Positions 9,952 to 18,739 of a stretch of DNA of 64,000 nucleotides are shown here, piece by piece. The translations under genes were made by a program, and so were the position numbers. The DNA comes from Roseovarius aestuarii. Its GTDB lineage: Bacteria; Pseudomonadota; Alphaproteobacteria; Rhodobacterales; Rhodobacteraceae. The notes under the pieces are model-generated. The model did no database searches. It saw nothing but the letters and a program-made list of their open reading frames with translations, and was not told where the DNA came from. The stretch lies in the NCBI RefSeq assembly GCF_019966515.1, contig NZ_JAIMIB010000014.1, positions 1-64,000 on the forward strand, read 5' to 3'. The stretch's first letter is position 1. Every line of letters begins with the position of its first letter.

Positions 9952-10584
9952 ATGTATCAGCCCAAAGATGTCGTAACCTCGGTCGATCAGATCTATGCCG
10001 ATCAGCGTAGGCCCTATGACAGCCAGGTGCAGAAATTCGTCGACCATATCGATGCCCACTGCCGGATCTGGATCGAACATTCGACCTTCTTGACCATGGC
10101 GACGGTGGATAAGGCGGGGAACATGGATGTCTCGCCCAAGGGTGACCCTGCCGGATTTGTGAAAATACTGGACCACAAGACGCTGGCCATTCCTGATCGT
10201 CCCGGCAACCATCGCTATGACGGGTTTCAAAACATCTTCGAGACCGGTCGTATCGGGCTGGTCTTTCTGGTGCCGAACCGCAGCGAGGTCGTGCGGGTCA
10301 ATGGCAGCGCCCAGGTGGTGCGCGATATCGAGCTGCGCGAAAAATGCGCGATCAACGGGCGAGTGCCGGACTTTGCCGTGATCGTGCATGTGGAAGAGGC
10401 GTTTTATCACTGCGGCAAGTCGATCATCCGCTCGCGGCTCTGGCATCCTGATCAACAACTGCCCGTCGATGCATTGCCCACCTATGCCGAAGCGCTGATG
10501 GCGCATGGTGATCTGACCGAGGATTTCGACGAGTTGACCGCCCGGCTGCGCCATAACGATGAAAAGCGGCTCTACGACGAATAG
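9952..10584 (+). CDS. Pyridoxamine 5'-phosphate oxidase-related FMN-binding protein
   Basis: Protein of 210 residues in the split-barrel flavin-binding (PNPOx-like) superfamily. The ATG at 9952 follows a GAGGAC ribosome-binding site; the frame extends further upstream, but that part is antisense to ileS and not a gene. Typical segments are HSTFLTMATVDKAGNMDVSPKGDPAGFV, here spanning about residues 43-70, and ETGRIGLVFLVPNRSEVVRVNG. The pattern matches the subfamily named after mycobacterial MSMEG_1061-type proteins. It is probably a cofactor-binding oxidoreductase of unknown substrate. A truncated haemoglobin gene follows 43 bp later, hinting at a shared redox role. Confidence 0.82.
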   Translation: MYQPKDVVTSVDQIYADQRRPYDSQVQKFVDHIDAHCRIWIEHSTFLTMATVDKAGNMDVSPKGDPAGFVKILDHKTLAIPDRPGNHRYDGFQNIFETGRIGLVFLVPNRSEVVRVNGSAQVVRDIELREKCAINGRVPDFAVIVHVEEAFYHCGKSIIRSRLWHPDQQLPVDALPTYAEALMAHGDLTEDFDELTARLRHNDEKRLYDE

Positions 10585-10627
10585 CACCCCCCTTGCGCCG
10601 CCTGTCGCATAAAGGCAGGTAAGGTAT

Positions 10628-11038
10628 ATGAGCACTGCCCTGCCCCCTCGTTTCAACATTACCCGCCCGGAAATCGAGCGGGTCGTGGCGGTATTTTATG
10701 ACCGTATTCGTGCGCATCCCGGTCTGGGACCGATTTTCGCCGTTCATGTCGGAGATTGGCCCAGCCACGAGGCCAAAGTGGCGGATTTCTGGGCCAATAC
10801 CATCTTGCACGAGCGCAGTTACGAGGGCAGCCCGGTTGAAGCGCATGTGAAGGCCGGGAATGTCCGTCCCGGCATGTTCGAGACCTGGTTGGCGCTTTTT
10901 GACGCGGTGCTGAGCAACGAACTGACACCGGATCAGGCGGCAAGCTGGTCCGCCCTGGCGCATCGTATCGGCCGGTCATTGCGGGCCGCCGTGGTGGATC
11001 GCGAAAAACTGCCCGGCGGGGTGCCAAAACTGCGTTGA
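10628..11038 (+). CDS. Group III truncated haemoglobin
   Basis: Small haem protein of 136 residues. Group III features are FWANTILHERSYEGSP followed by the probable proximal haem histidine in VEAHVKAG, and MFETWLALFDAVL. The N-terminal helices carry VVAVFYDRIRAHPGLGPIF. Such proteins bind oxygen or NO and are often tied to nitrosative stress, which would suit an organism with the nitrate reductase found later in this window. It is co-directional with the flavoprotein gene, 43 bp upstream. No dedicated regulatory site was recognised. Confidence 0.87.
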   Translation: MSTALPPRFNITRPEIERVVAVFYDRIRAHPGLGPIFAVHVGDWPSHEAKVADFWANTILHERSYEGSPVEAHVKAGNVRPGMFETWLALFDAVLSNELTPDQAASWSALAHRIGRSLRAAVVDREKLPGGVPKLR

Positions 11039-11121
11039 AAAAACTTGATACGGTCAGGCACGCCCAATCGTCGGACAGCCAGTTGTTTGTGACCCTTGCT
11101 ACCCGCGCGGCGGGGTCGACC

Positions 11122-13518
11122 TCAGATCACCCCGCGCCAGGTGGTCCAAGGTCGGGAATGATCCAGATGACTGGAGGGAAACGGGCTTAACCCGTCATAA
11201 TCCTGCACCGCCCGAAGACCATCGAGGAAAAGCGGCATCCCCGGCAACGCGACGGGTCCGCTACCCGATGCCAGCCCGTCAATTGCCCAACTGTCGGGCA
11301 ATTCCGGGAAAAATTCCCGCATGTTGGACGAGACCTGCGCCATATGCTGCATCTCACCGCGGCGCATCAATTCGTAAGCGGCGAGCGATGAAGCGATCGG
11401 GTTGCCCCACTTGTGATAGAGAAAATCGTTCAGAGACAGGCTGGAGATCGTTGCAAAGACATCCTGGCGTGCGCGGTAGGATCGGAACATACGGGTAAAT
11501 TGCCGCACATCGTCAAGCGAATTACGTTCGTCAATCCTGTCTTGTACCGCTGGATGCAGATGCTCGGAAAGTGCCCCCAACGGCAGCAAATACTGGATGA
11601 ACTGGGGTTGCCGGTCTGGACCCTGAACAAGCGTGATGAACGTACAGCGGTTGGGCATGGCAAAGCTTGCGAACGTGTAACTCATGCCGTCGTTGATCCG
11701 GACAGTCACGAAATGCTGACCCGGGGGCCTTTCGGCATAGGCCTCGTGCAGGTCCAAATCACCGGGCCTGCGCGGGTCAATCCAATGGGGGCTCACCCCG
11801 TCTGAGATGCTTATTTCCACCCGCGTTGCCGGATCTTCGAAACCCGCCAGCACATAGAATGAGGCCGTGGTCGGGGTATCATTCCAGAATTCGCGAAGCG
11901 GAAGCTGCCCGAGCTTATAATACGTGCCTTCATTTCTGCTCAGAATGCGGCCAGCACCGATGACGGCAAGCCACATGGCGAGGTCAGGTTCCGTGCGTTC
12001 ATGGCTCAGGGATTCGGAGAATTGCAGGCTGTCCTCGTGGGCGGGGAAATGCAAAGCGATACTGCGCATCGGTCGGTTGGCGTGCCAATCGGTGAGGTTA
12101 AGCTCTTTCAAGGCGGTGTTCACCTTGAACGACCTCTTTTCGAGTGCAGCGCCGTCAGCGCCCCTCAATGTGCCAGTATAGTTGCCGCCAGGTAGTTCTA
12201 CTTCGCCGTTACCGGAAACCACGGTAATGGCGCGCGACGAGACATGCTGCAATTCAGCGGTGGCATCGAGGGGCAAGATCACATTGACGCCGTAAAGGCG
12301 CGGCGCTCGGCGCGGGCGTGATGCGCGCCGGCGCGGTCGTCCACCACCGCCACCAAAGCTTTCAAGGCCCGATACAGCTTCATTCAACGATGGCGGCCTC
12401 ATCGCCGAAAAATCAGGCCCCGGATGGTCAAATGAGGGCAATTTGGGTGCGCCAAGAGGCGGGCTTGGTGTGGCCTTGGTAAAGGTCAGGTGTTTGGGAT
12501 CATACAATTCGACTTTCAGCGCGTTTCCCGGCTCAACACTGCCTTTGTCCAGTTCGACCTGAATTTTGTATGTCCCAGGCGGCACTCTAAGCGTCGCCGG
12601 CAAAGCGTTGAATTTCTCACTGTCAAAATTTCGGGCGCGGATATGGCGGTACTTGATTTTCCCCTTCTCGGAGGCCGAGGCTCCTTTGATCTTGATGTTG
12701 CAATCGATTTCAGGAACCGGTTTTAGTGTATAGAGAATACCGTCGCTTTCGCCTTCCTGGCCAAGCACCTGATGTTCGATGGGCTGGTCGTGCTTCAGTT
12801 TTTCGGTCAGATAAATCCGTAAGCTGTCGTACCGGACGAACATGGCATCTTCGACATTATCATCCCAGGTCTTGGCCTTTCCGACACCTTTCAACCCGTC
12901 CTGAAGGCTCTTCTGGAACGCTCCCTCGACAACCGAAGCCGCATTGGTAATTGTGGAATGCAGCACGTAAGTGGTCGGTTCGCCAGTCGCACCGCTCTTG
13001 GGGGAAAAGCTGTTGCCGGGTGCTGCGATTTGATTGGCCTTCATTTTCAGGCGGCAGGCATCAATAAAATAATATTGCTTACCGACGCCCATGCAGCTGC
13101 GCAGCCAGTTAATGGTTTCGTCCAGATTTATGCAGCGATTTATCGAGATTTCGGAATTTCTGAAGTCGGACCCGACGATGATATCGGACCTCGGCGCGTC
13201 GCTCACAAAGGCATATCCGTGACCGCTGTAGTAGAACAGCAACTCATCGGTCATGTTTTTACCGGTCTTTTGGAGGTCTATCAGCGCCTGGACCAGATCA
13301 TCGCGCGTGGCCCCGATGCCAAAACCATCCTGTCGGGGTTCTGAGCAGAACACCATTTGAGTGTCTTCGTCCGAACGCCCGTCCGAGCGCCATTTGGCTT
13401 CGACCCATTCCTTGAACTTCAGCGCTGCTTTTAGCGTGCCGTCCAGCTTCTTTGCCATGCCCGCTTCGGTGACGTCGGGATACTCCTCAATCGCGATGAT
13501 GAAAGCACGTGAAACCAT
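11122..13518 (-). CDS. Caspase-like (peptidase C14) protein with accessory C-terminal domains
   Basis: Large 798-residue protein. Residues 1 to about 230 form a caspase-fold protease: start VSRAFIIAIEEYPD, catalytic His100 in LLFYYSGHGYAF and catalytic Cys155 in YYFIDACRLKMK. Two beta-rich segments follow (about 255-345, with LRVPPGTYKIQVEL; about 412-480, with VELPGGNYTGTLRG), which look like PEGA/Ig-type modules. They are joined by a Pro/Gly/Arg-rich linker (GGGGGRPRRRASRPRRAPR). The C-terminal 300 residues are mostly alpha-helical and unrecognised (HKWGNPIASSLAAYELMRRG). No signal peptide, so it is probably cytoplasmic. It is the third gene of a cassette, 15 bp after the serine-protease gene, with a strong GGAGGAGGG ribosome-binding site. 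Its role as a conflict effector is inferred. Confidence 0.82.
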   Translation of the reverse strand: MVSRAFIIAIEEYPDVTEAGMAKKLDGTLKAALKFKEWVEAKWRSDGRSDEDTQMVFCSEPRQDGFGIGATRDDLVQALIDLQKTGKNMTDELLFYYSGHGYAFVSDAPRSDIIVGSDFRNSEISINRCINLDETINWLRSCMGVGKQYYFIDACRLKMKANQIAAPGNSFSPKSGATGEPTTYVLHSTITNAASVVEGAFQKSLQDGLKGVGKAKTWDDNVEDAMFVRYDSLRIYLTEKLKHDQPIEHQVLGQEGESDGILYTLKPVPEIDCNIKIKGASASEKGKIKYRHIRARNFDSEKFNALPATLRVPPGTYKIQVELDKGSVEPGNALKVELYDPKHLTFTKATPSPPLGAPKLPSFDHPGPDFSAMRPPSLNEAVSGLESFGGGGGRPRRRASRPRRAPRLYGVNVILPLDATAELQHVSSRAITVVSGNGEVELPGGNYTGTLRGADGAALEKRSFKVNTALKELNLTDWHANRPMRSIALHFPAHEDSLQFSESLSHERTEPDLAMWLAVIGAGRILSRNEGTYYKLGQLPLREFWNDTPTTASFYVLAGFEDPATRVEISISDGVSPHWIDPRRPGDLDLHEAYAERPPGQHFVTVRINDGMSYTFASFAMPNRCTFITLVQGPDRQPQFIQYLLPLGALSEHLHPAVQDRIDERNSLDDVRQFTRMFRSYRARQDVFATISSLSLNDFLYHKWGNPIASSLAAYELMRRGEMQHMAQVSSNMREFFPELPDSWAIDGLASGSGPVALPGMPLFLDGLRAVQDYDGLSPFPSSHLDHSRPWTTWRGVI

Positions 13519-13533
13519 GACCCTCCTCCACTT

Positions 13534-14493
13534 TCAGGCGTTCGAAACGAAATCCGCCAACGCGGCGCCGTCGATGGCCTCGTTGCGGTACATGAAATAT
13601 CCGGCGCGGTGGATGCCGATAACTTTTGCGGTTTTCAGCGAAAAGAGCGGCGAACCCGAATTGCCCTGCGTGGTCGAACAATCATGGTAAAAGCTCGGGT
13701 GTTTCACACCTCGCAATACCTCTCCCAGGGCAGCGCAACGCACCCCGAACTTGTTCTGGAAGGTCGTACCCAGGAACGCGGGATTATTTTTTTCATCCTC
13801 CGCAGGGTATCCGATCGCGACGACCTCATCCCCGATCGCGGGAGCAGCCGGTTCAATCTCGACACCTTCACGTTCGGTGCTCTCCAGCTTCAACCGGACC
13901 ATGTCCAGATCCTGATGGGCGGCGTCTACACCAATGATAGGGAAAATATCTGACGGCCTGTTATTCTGGCCGTATTCCTGCTTGAAAACCACCCGCGCGC
14001 TTTTCTTGCGCAACACGCCCGAGCCGAATGTCAGCGCATCAAGCACGTGGCGATTGGTGGCCAGCACACTGCCGCTGACCAGAAAACCAGTGCCGACATG
14101 GCTGGTGGTTCCATCGGGCGCAATGCTCTCGATACGGCCAATCGAGTTGACGAACCGCGCGACGTTGTTCTTGAAGTCGCTCCAATTGTCGTAGTGCTCC
14201 GGCGGAAACAGGTCCTCGCCGGCTTTCCGCGGAAGATCCTGCGGCACGCCGTCTTTGGTCAGCACCACCGGGCGCATCATCCGAATGACGATCTCGAGCG
14301 CAGTCAACTCTTCTGCATCGGGGATCTCGCCGCTGCGCAACTTTTCCAATGCGGCCTGCGCCAACGCCTCGCTATCCGGTATCATACCGGGGCCGACAAT
14401 GGCGCGCACCTTGACCATTACATCGGCCACGGGCTTGTCGCCAAAAGACCGCGCTACGCGCCGCTGCAGCAAATTCAGGTCTGTATCATCCAT
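13534..14493 (-). CDS. Trypsin-like serine protease with N-terminal helical domain
   Basis: Protein of 319 residues. Residues 1-90 are a helical acidic domain of unknown type that resembles a small adaptor. From about residue 115 a chymotrypsin-fold protease follows: His149 (LATNRHVLDAL), Asp195 (HQDLDMVRLKL) and Ser279 (TTQGNSGSPLF), so the triad looks intact. The residue six before the serine is Ser rather than Asp, so classical Lys/Arg specificity is not expected. There is no signal peptide, which is unusual for this fold and points to cytoplasmic action. It lies 4 bp after the phosphoesterase gene and 15 bp before the caspase gene. Substrate and trigger are unknown. Confidence 0.83.
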   Translation of the reverse strand: MDDTDLNLLQRRVARSFGDKPVADVMVKVRAIVGPGMIPDSEALAQAALEKLRSGEIPDAEELTALEIVIRMMRPVVLTKDGVPQDLPRKAGEDLFPPEHYDNWSDFKNNVARFVNSIGRIESIAPDGTTSHVGTGFLVSGSVLATNRHVLDALTFGSGVLRKKSARVVFKQEYGQNNRPSDIFPIIGVDAAHQDLDMVRLKLESTEREGVEIEPAAPAIGDEVVAIGYPAEDEKNNPAFLGTTFQNKFGVRCAALGEVLRGVKHPSFYHDCSTTQGNSGSPLFSLKTAKVIGIHRAGYFMYRNEAIDGAALADFVSNA

Positions 14494-14497
14494 CGGT

Positions 14498-15826
14498 CTA
14501 AGCCAGCGTCTTTTGGTAGATCACCTTGCCCTCAGGATCGAGCACCTTTTCGGTCAGGTGACGGCCATCAAGTTCCAGCATCGCATAGCCATGCGGCGCG
14601 AACTTGTCCTCCTCGCCCGTGATGTAGGGATTTGGCCCATCCAGCACGGTGACATCCGACAGCAGATTCCCGGCGATGCTGCTTGCCGGGCTGTGGCGCC
14701 ATTCCGCATTGGCGAAATCCGGGTTGGTAGCACGTGGCAGGTGGCGGGTGGCAGCGCGGGGTTGCGGCATGCCGCCATGACCTACGCAACGCGCTAAAAT
14801 GCCAAATTCACGATCCGGCTTATCAAAAATGGAACAGCGGTGTTCATGCCCCCAATACCAGGCGAAGATGCGTTTGCTGCGCAGAATTTTGCCAAACTCG
14901 GTATGCTGCCACAACTTGCGGCCCTGCGATTCCCAATGCGAATAAAGCTGGTGATGCGAGAATAATATGACCTTCCGGTCGCCCGCCTGTACCAGCACCT
15001 GTTTCAGCCACGCGACCTGCTGATCATCAATGTCATGATCCTTGTAGGCAAGATCCAGGCCGATCAGTGTCCAGTGATCGTTCTGCGTGGCAAAATAGCT
15101 TCCCTGCTGTCCGAATTGCGGCAGGAGCATCCCGAAATAGGCGTCCCCCCCTGAGTACATCTCATGGTTCGAGTTGATCGCTCGATTTACTGTACCGGGC
15201 CTTGAGGGCCAGCGGTTCAGCAGCCGTTGTTCCATCTCTTTTTTTGTACCCGAATAGTAGACATCGCCCAGATGCAGAACCATGGCGACATCATCCGGGT
15301 CATTGGCGATTGAGCTAGCGATGCGCGGCGCGCCGTAAAGGCCGGTGCCCCAGTCGCCTATCACGGCAATACGCGCCGCCTTGGGCAGGGGTTCAGGCGT
15401 TGCGGATGTGGGCCGAAGCATCGGGTGCTTTCGCCCTTGCTTGAGTTTTTGCCAGGCCACACTTGCCCAGCCACCCCAGTCGCCCGTATCGAATTTCGCC
15501 TCAAGCCCACCGGCGGGCAGCGGATCAAAGCTCAGATTAGCTGCCTCACCAGATGCGATCAGGCTTTGCATACGTGACGCGCGATCATCATGCGCCGTGG
15601 TCAGCACCCGGGCGCCGGCATCCAGCTCCGCACTTTCCAGCTGGCGCAATATGTTGCCCATTGCCGCCATGATGGCCGTCTTTTCCAGAGGGTTGGTTTC
15701 CGTATCGCTTTCAGCAACCTCGTTGAGATTGCCCACGGCTTCGTCGCTGCTAAGCGCTTTTTCGATCTCTCTGAAGGTCACAATTACGGGGGCAATATCT
15801 GTCTCTTCCGACATGGGTCCATCCAT
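14498..15826 (-). CDS. Purple-acid-phosphatase-like metallophosphoesterase with N-terminal extension
   Basis: Calcineurin-fold phosphoesterase of about 442 residues. The first 145 residues are a separate region without recognised motifs except FDTGDWGGWASVAW. The catalytic domain shows the purple acid phosphatase order of motifs: IGDWGTG, LGDVYYSG, NSNHEMY (usual GNHE), FSHHQLYSHW and WGHEHRC, so the metal ligands appear present. It is the first gene of the three-gene cassette, after an A/T-rich 200-bp upstream region. The start is uncertain: ATG at 15826 is used here, but ATG 15814 or TTG 15829 are possible because no clear Shine-Dalgarno sequence is seen. Substrate unknown. Confidence 0.8.
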   Translation of the reverse strand: MDGPMSEETDIAPVIVTFREIEKALSSDEAVGNLNEVAESDTETNPLEKTAIMAAMGNILRQLESAELDAGARVLTTAHDDRASRMQSLIASGEAANLSFDPLPAGGLEAKFDTGDWGGWASVAWQKLKQGRKHPMLRPTSATPEPLPKAARIAVIGDWGTGLYGAPRIASSIANDPDDVAMVLHLGDVYYSGTKKEMEQRLLNRWPSRPGTVNRAINSNHEMYSGGDAYFGMLLPQFGQQGSYFATQNDHWTLIGLDLAYKDHDIDDQQVAWLKQVLVQAGDRKVILFSHHQLYSHWESQGRKLWQHTEFGKILRSKRIFAWYWGHEHRCSIFDKPDREFGILARCVGHGGMPQPRAATRHLPRATNPDFANAEWRHSPASSIAGNLLSDVTVLDGPNPYITGEEDKFAPHGYAMLELDGRHLTEKVLDPEGKVIYQKTLA

Positions 15827-16027
15827 CAAATAAATATCTGTGTTTCAATAAAAACGCTGTAATACACTCTCCCTTAAAGGGATTCTTTGCAAGTTTCTTT
15901 CAATCACAGGCCAATATGCCTTCTATCGAAGGCGCTGTAGCCCGTTGTAATTTATATAATTATAGACTTCTCGGCACATACCGCATCTTTCATCGGATGC
16001 GGTAAGGCGATCTTTTGCAGCGAAACG

Positions 16028-16060
16028 AAAACGCCCGTCAAACCTTTGTCGCTGACGGGT
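16028..16060 (-). terminator. Probable intrinsic terminator of the EamA/SLC13 block
   Basis: On the minus strand CCCGTCA and TGACGGG form a hairpin with a 12-nt loop, followed by CGTTTTCGTTTCG. The stem overlaps the last codons of the EamA gene, whose stop is at 16038. It would separate the transporter block from the downstream phosphoesterase cassette. Confidence 0.55.
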
Positions 16061-16943
16061 TTGGCGTCACCGCCTGCCGCTTGAGCACCATCTCACGCCA
16101 GCTGATAAAGCTGACCGCTCCGACGATCACCGTACCGCCCAGCACCACGAACACATCGAAGCCTTCGTCAAAGAAAAGCGCGCCCACCAGCACCGCCCAG
16201 ACCAGTTGCAAGAAGGATACCGGTTGGGTCACCGCCAGCGGCGCCGCCCGAAAGGCCAGCGTCATCGTGAAATGCCCACCGGTCGCCAGACAGGCCACGC
16301 CGAATAGCAGCGCCGCCTCGGTTGATGTGGGCGTGATCCAGTTCATCAGCGCCAGCGGCGCCAGTCCGATTGTTACGATGATCGACAGCATCGCCACCAC
16401 AACAGCAGGGCTGACGCGGTTGGTCATCAGTTTCGCCAGCAGGTAGGAAACGCCGAAGCATATGGCGACGGCCAGCATTGCCAGGTGTCCCGGCCCGATC
16501 TCGCGAAATCCCGGTCGCAGGATGATCAGCGTGCCAAGCAGTGCCGCGAAAATCGCAAGTACCCGGCGCAATGCCAGCCGCTCTCCCAGAAACAGCGCCG
16601 CGCCGAGGGTCACATAGACCGGCGAGAGGTAATTCATCGCAGTCACATCAGCAATCGGGATACGTGCCATGGCATAGAACCAAAGCGCCACCGCCCCGGT
16701 ATGGGCCACGCCGCGAATGGTGAACATCATCCACAATTGCCGGTCGAACCGTGTTTTAAGCAGTGATCCCAGCATCGGTACAAAAAAGATCAAGCCAAAC
16801 ACATACCGCAGAAACGCCGCCTCGGGCGCGGGGATGCGCGTGCCCATGGATTTCACCAGCACCGTGACACCGACGAACTGCGCCCCCGTCACCACCATCC
16901 AGAGGACACCCCAGCCGGGGCGGGAGGCGCCAGTGTCAATCAT
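16038..16943 (-). CDS. EamA/DMT-family permease
   Basis: Membrane protein of 301 residues with ten predicted segments in two EamA repeats. Repeat one ends in TAMNYLSPVYVTLGAALFLGE; repeat two includes AVTQPVSFLQLVWAVLVGALF. This form is typical of the RhaT/S-adenosylmethionine-carrier-like DMT proteins common in roseobacters. It begins one base after the SLC13 gene ends, so they are co-transcribed. The substrate is unknown. Confidence 0.85.
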   Translation of the reverse strand: MIDTGASRPGWGVLWMVVTGAQFVGVTVLVKSMGTRIPAPEAAFLRYVFGLIFFVPMLGSLLKTRFDRQLWMMFTIRGVAHTGAVALWFYAMARIPIADVTAMNYLSPVYVTLGAALFLGERLALRRVLAIFAALLGTLIILRPGFREIGPGHLAMLAVAICFGVSYLLAKLMTNRVSPAVVVAMLSIIVTIGLAPLALMNWITPTSTEAALLFGVACLATGGHFTMTLAFRAAPLAVTQPVSFLQLVWAVLVGALFFDEGFDVFVVLGGTVIVGAVSFISWREMVLKRQAVTPNPSATKV

Positions 16944-16944
16944 G

Positions 16945-18726
16945 TCAAAGCGGCCAGATCATCGGGATGAGAAAACTGGCCAGCATCCCGACGCTCAGGT
17001 TCAGCGGGATGCCCACGCGCATGAAATCGGTAAAGCGATAACCGCCGGGCCCGTAGACCAGAGTGTTGGTCTGATAGCCAATGGGCGTGGCGAAACTGGC
17101 GCTGGCGGCCACCATCACCGCCACCACCAAGGGCCGCGCGTCGATGCCCATCGCATCAGCCAGCCCGATGGCGATGGGCGTGACGACGACGGCGACGGCG
17201 TTGTTTGAAACCAGTTCCGTCAGGATCGAGGTCAGAAGGTAGATCGCCCAGATGATCATCACCCCCGGCAGCATCGACAGCGCCGGCGCGATCACCTCGA
17301 CAATCAGTTTGACCGCGCCCGATGCCTCAAGCGCCGCGCCGACGGCCAACATGGAAAAGATCAGCGCGAGGAGACGGCCATCCACAAAGGAAAACGCCTC
17401 ATCCGCGTCGATGCAGCGGGTCAGGAAAATGACCGCCACCGCCAGAATCGCCAGGAAAAAGATCGGTGCCACACCAAGGGCGGCCAGTGCCACAATCCCT
17501 ACGAGGGCGGCGATAGCAATGGGCGCATGGCTCCGGCGATAGGCACGCGCGGAAGGGTGCGAAACATCGACCAGATCCATTTCACGCGACAGGCGCTGGA
17601 TATCCTCGGGCGACCCTTCAAGCAGCAACGTGTCGCCAACCCGCACGATCAGATCATCGAGTTGCCGGCCGATATTCTGGTTCCGCCGATGCACAGCGAG
17701 CGGATAGACACCAAAGCGACGCCGCAGACGCAGCGCCCCAAGCGAGCGGCCGACCATCTTGCAACCGGGTGTGATCAGCACCTCGACCGTGGTTGTTTCA
17801 ACCGCCGAAACCTGATCAACCCGCTTCAGGCTCTTGTCCCTCTGCAGGCTTAGAAGCTCGGTCATCTGGGTGCGCAGAACCACACGGTCACCCACCTGCA
17901 ATTCGACTCCTTTGAGGTTGCGGCGCAGCGAAAGGTCGCCACGGATCACGTCAATCAGGCGCACCCCCTCGCGTTTGAAAAGCTGTACGCCGGTGACTTC
18001 ACGTCCGACGAGGTTCGAGTCGGGCGGGACCACGGCCTCGGTAAAGAACTTCATCTTGGATCTGTCCGAAAGCATATCTGCCATACTGTCCCGCGCGGGC
18101 AGCAGGAAGGGTCCGATAAAGCGTAGATAAATCGCACCCCAGGCGACGAGCGCGATGCCAAGGGGTGTGACCTCGAAAATCGAAAACGCCTCCAGGCCTT
18201 GGGCGCGGGCGACACCATCGACCAGCAGGTTGGTGGAGGTGCCGATCAGCGTCAGCGTTCCGCCGAGGATCGCCGCATAGCTGAGCGGAATCAGAAGCTT
18301 GGATGCCGGAATGCCGAGGGATCGCGCCAACTGCACGAAAACCGGGATCATCACCACCACTACCGGCGTGTTGGATACGAAGGCCGACGAAACGACGACA
18401 AAGATCATCAGCATCAGGATTGCCATTTTCGGGTTCACCCGCGCCTGTCGGTCGGCGACCGAAGTGAAGGCATCGAGTGCCCCGGTCCGCACCAGTGCGC
18501 CCATCACGATGAACATCGCGGCAATGGTCCAGGGGGCCGGGTTCGACAAAACTGCCAAGGCTGAGTCGTAAGGCAAAAGCCCCATCGCCAGCAGCAGCGC
18601 CGCCCCGGTGATGGCCACAACCTCAGTCGGATAGGATTCGCGCACGAACAGAACGAACATCAAGCCCACGACACCCAGTGCCAGAAGGCCCTGCGCGGTC
18701 TGCGACATATCGAGAAACTGGATCAA
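16945..18726 (-). CDS. SLC13/DASS-family permease with two TrkA-C domains
   Basis: Inner-membrane anion carrier of about 593 residues. The N-terminal hydrophobic half carries SNTPVVVVMIPVF and the typical GTLTLIGTSTNLLVDG motif. Two soluble RCK/TrkA-C domains follow (around VPPDSNLVGREVTG and TPGCKMVGRSLGALRL), then a second membrane half with TSILTELVSNNAVAVVV and FATPIGYQTNTLVYGPGGY. These motifs fit sulfate/dicarboxylate/Na+ symporters of the SLC13 superfamily. I chose TTG at 18726 because AAGGA lies 9 nt upstream; ATG at 18708 is the alternative. It lies between two DMT permease genes in one operon. Confidence 0.85.
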   Translation of the reverse strand: MIQFLDMSQTAQGLLALGVVGLMFVLFVRESYPTEVVAITGAALLLAMGLLPYDSALAVLSNPAPWTIAAMFIVMGALVRTGALDAFTSVADRQARVNPKMAILMLMIFVVVSSAFVSNTPVVVVMIPVFVQLARSLGIPASKLLIPLSYAAILGGTLTLIGTSTNLLVDGVARAQGLEAFSIFEVTPLGIALVAWGAIYLRFIGPFLLPARDSMADMLSDRSKMKFFTEAVVPPDSNLVGREVTGVQLFKREGVRLIDVIRGDLSLRRNLKGVELQVGDRVVLRTQMTELLSLQRDKSLKRVDQVSAVETTTVEVLITPGCKMVGRSLGALRLRRRFGVYPLAVHRRNQNIGRQLDDLIVRVGDTLLLEGSPEDIQRLSREMDLVDVSHPSARAYRRSHAPIAIAALVGIVALAALGVAPIFFLAILAVAVIFLTRCIDADEAFSFVDGRLLALIFSMLAVGAALEASGAVKLIVEVIAPALSMLPGVMIIWAIYLLTSILTELVSNNAVAVVVTPIAIGLADAMGIDARPLVVAVMVAASASFATPIGYQTNTLVYGPGGYRFTDFMRVGIPLNLSVGMLASFLIPMIWPL

Positions 18727-18739
18727 ACCTGTCCGTCCT

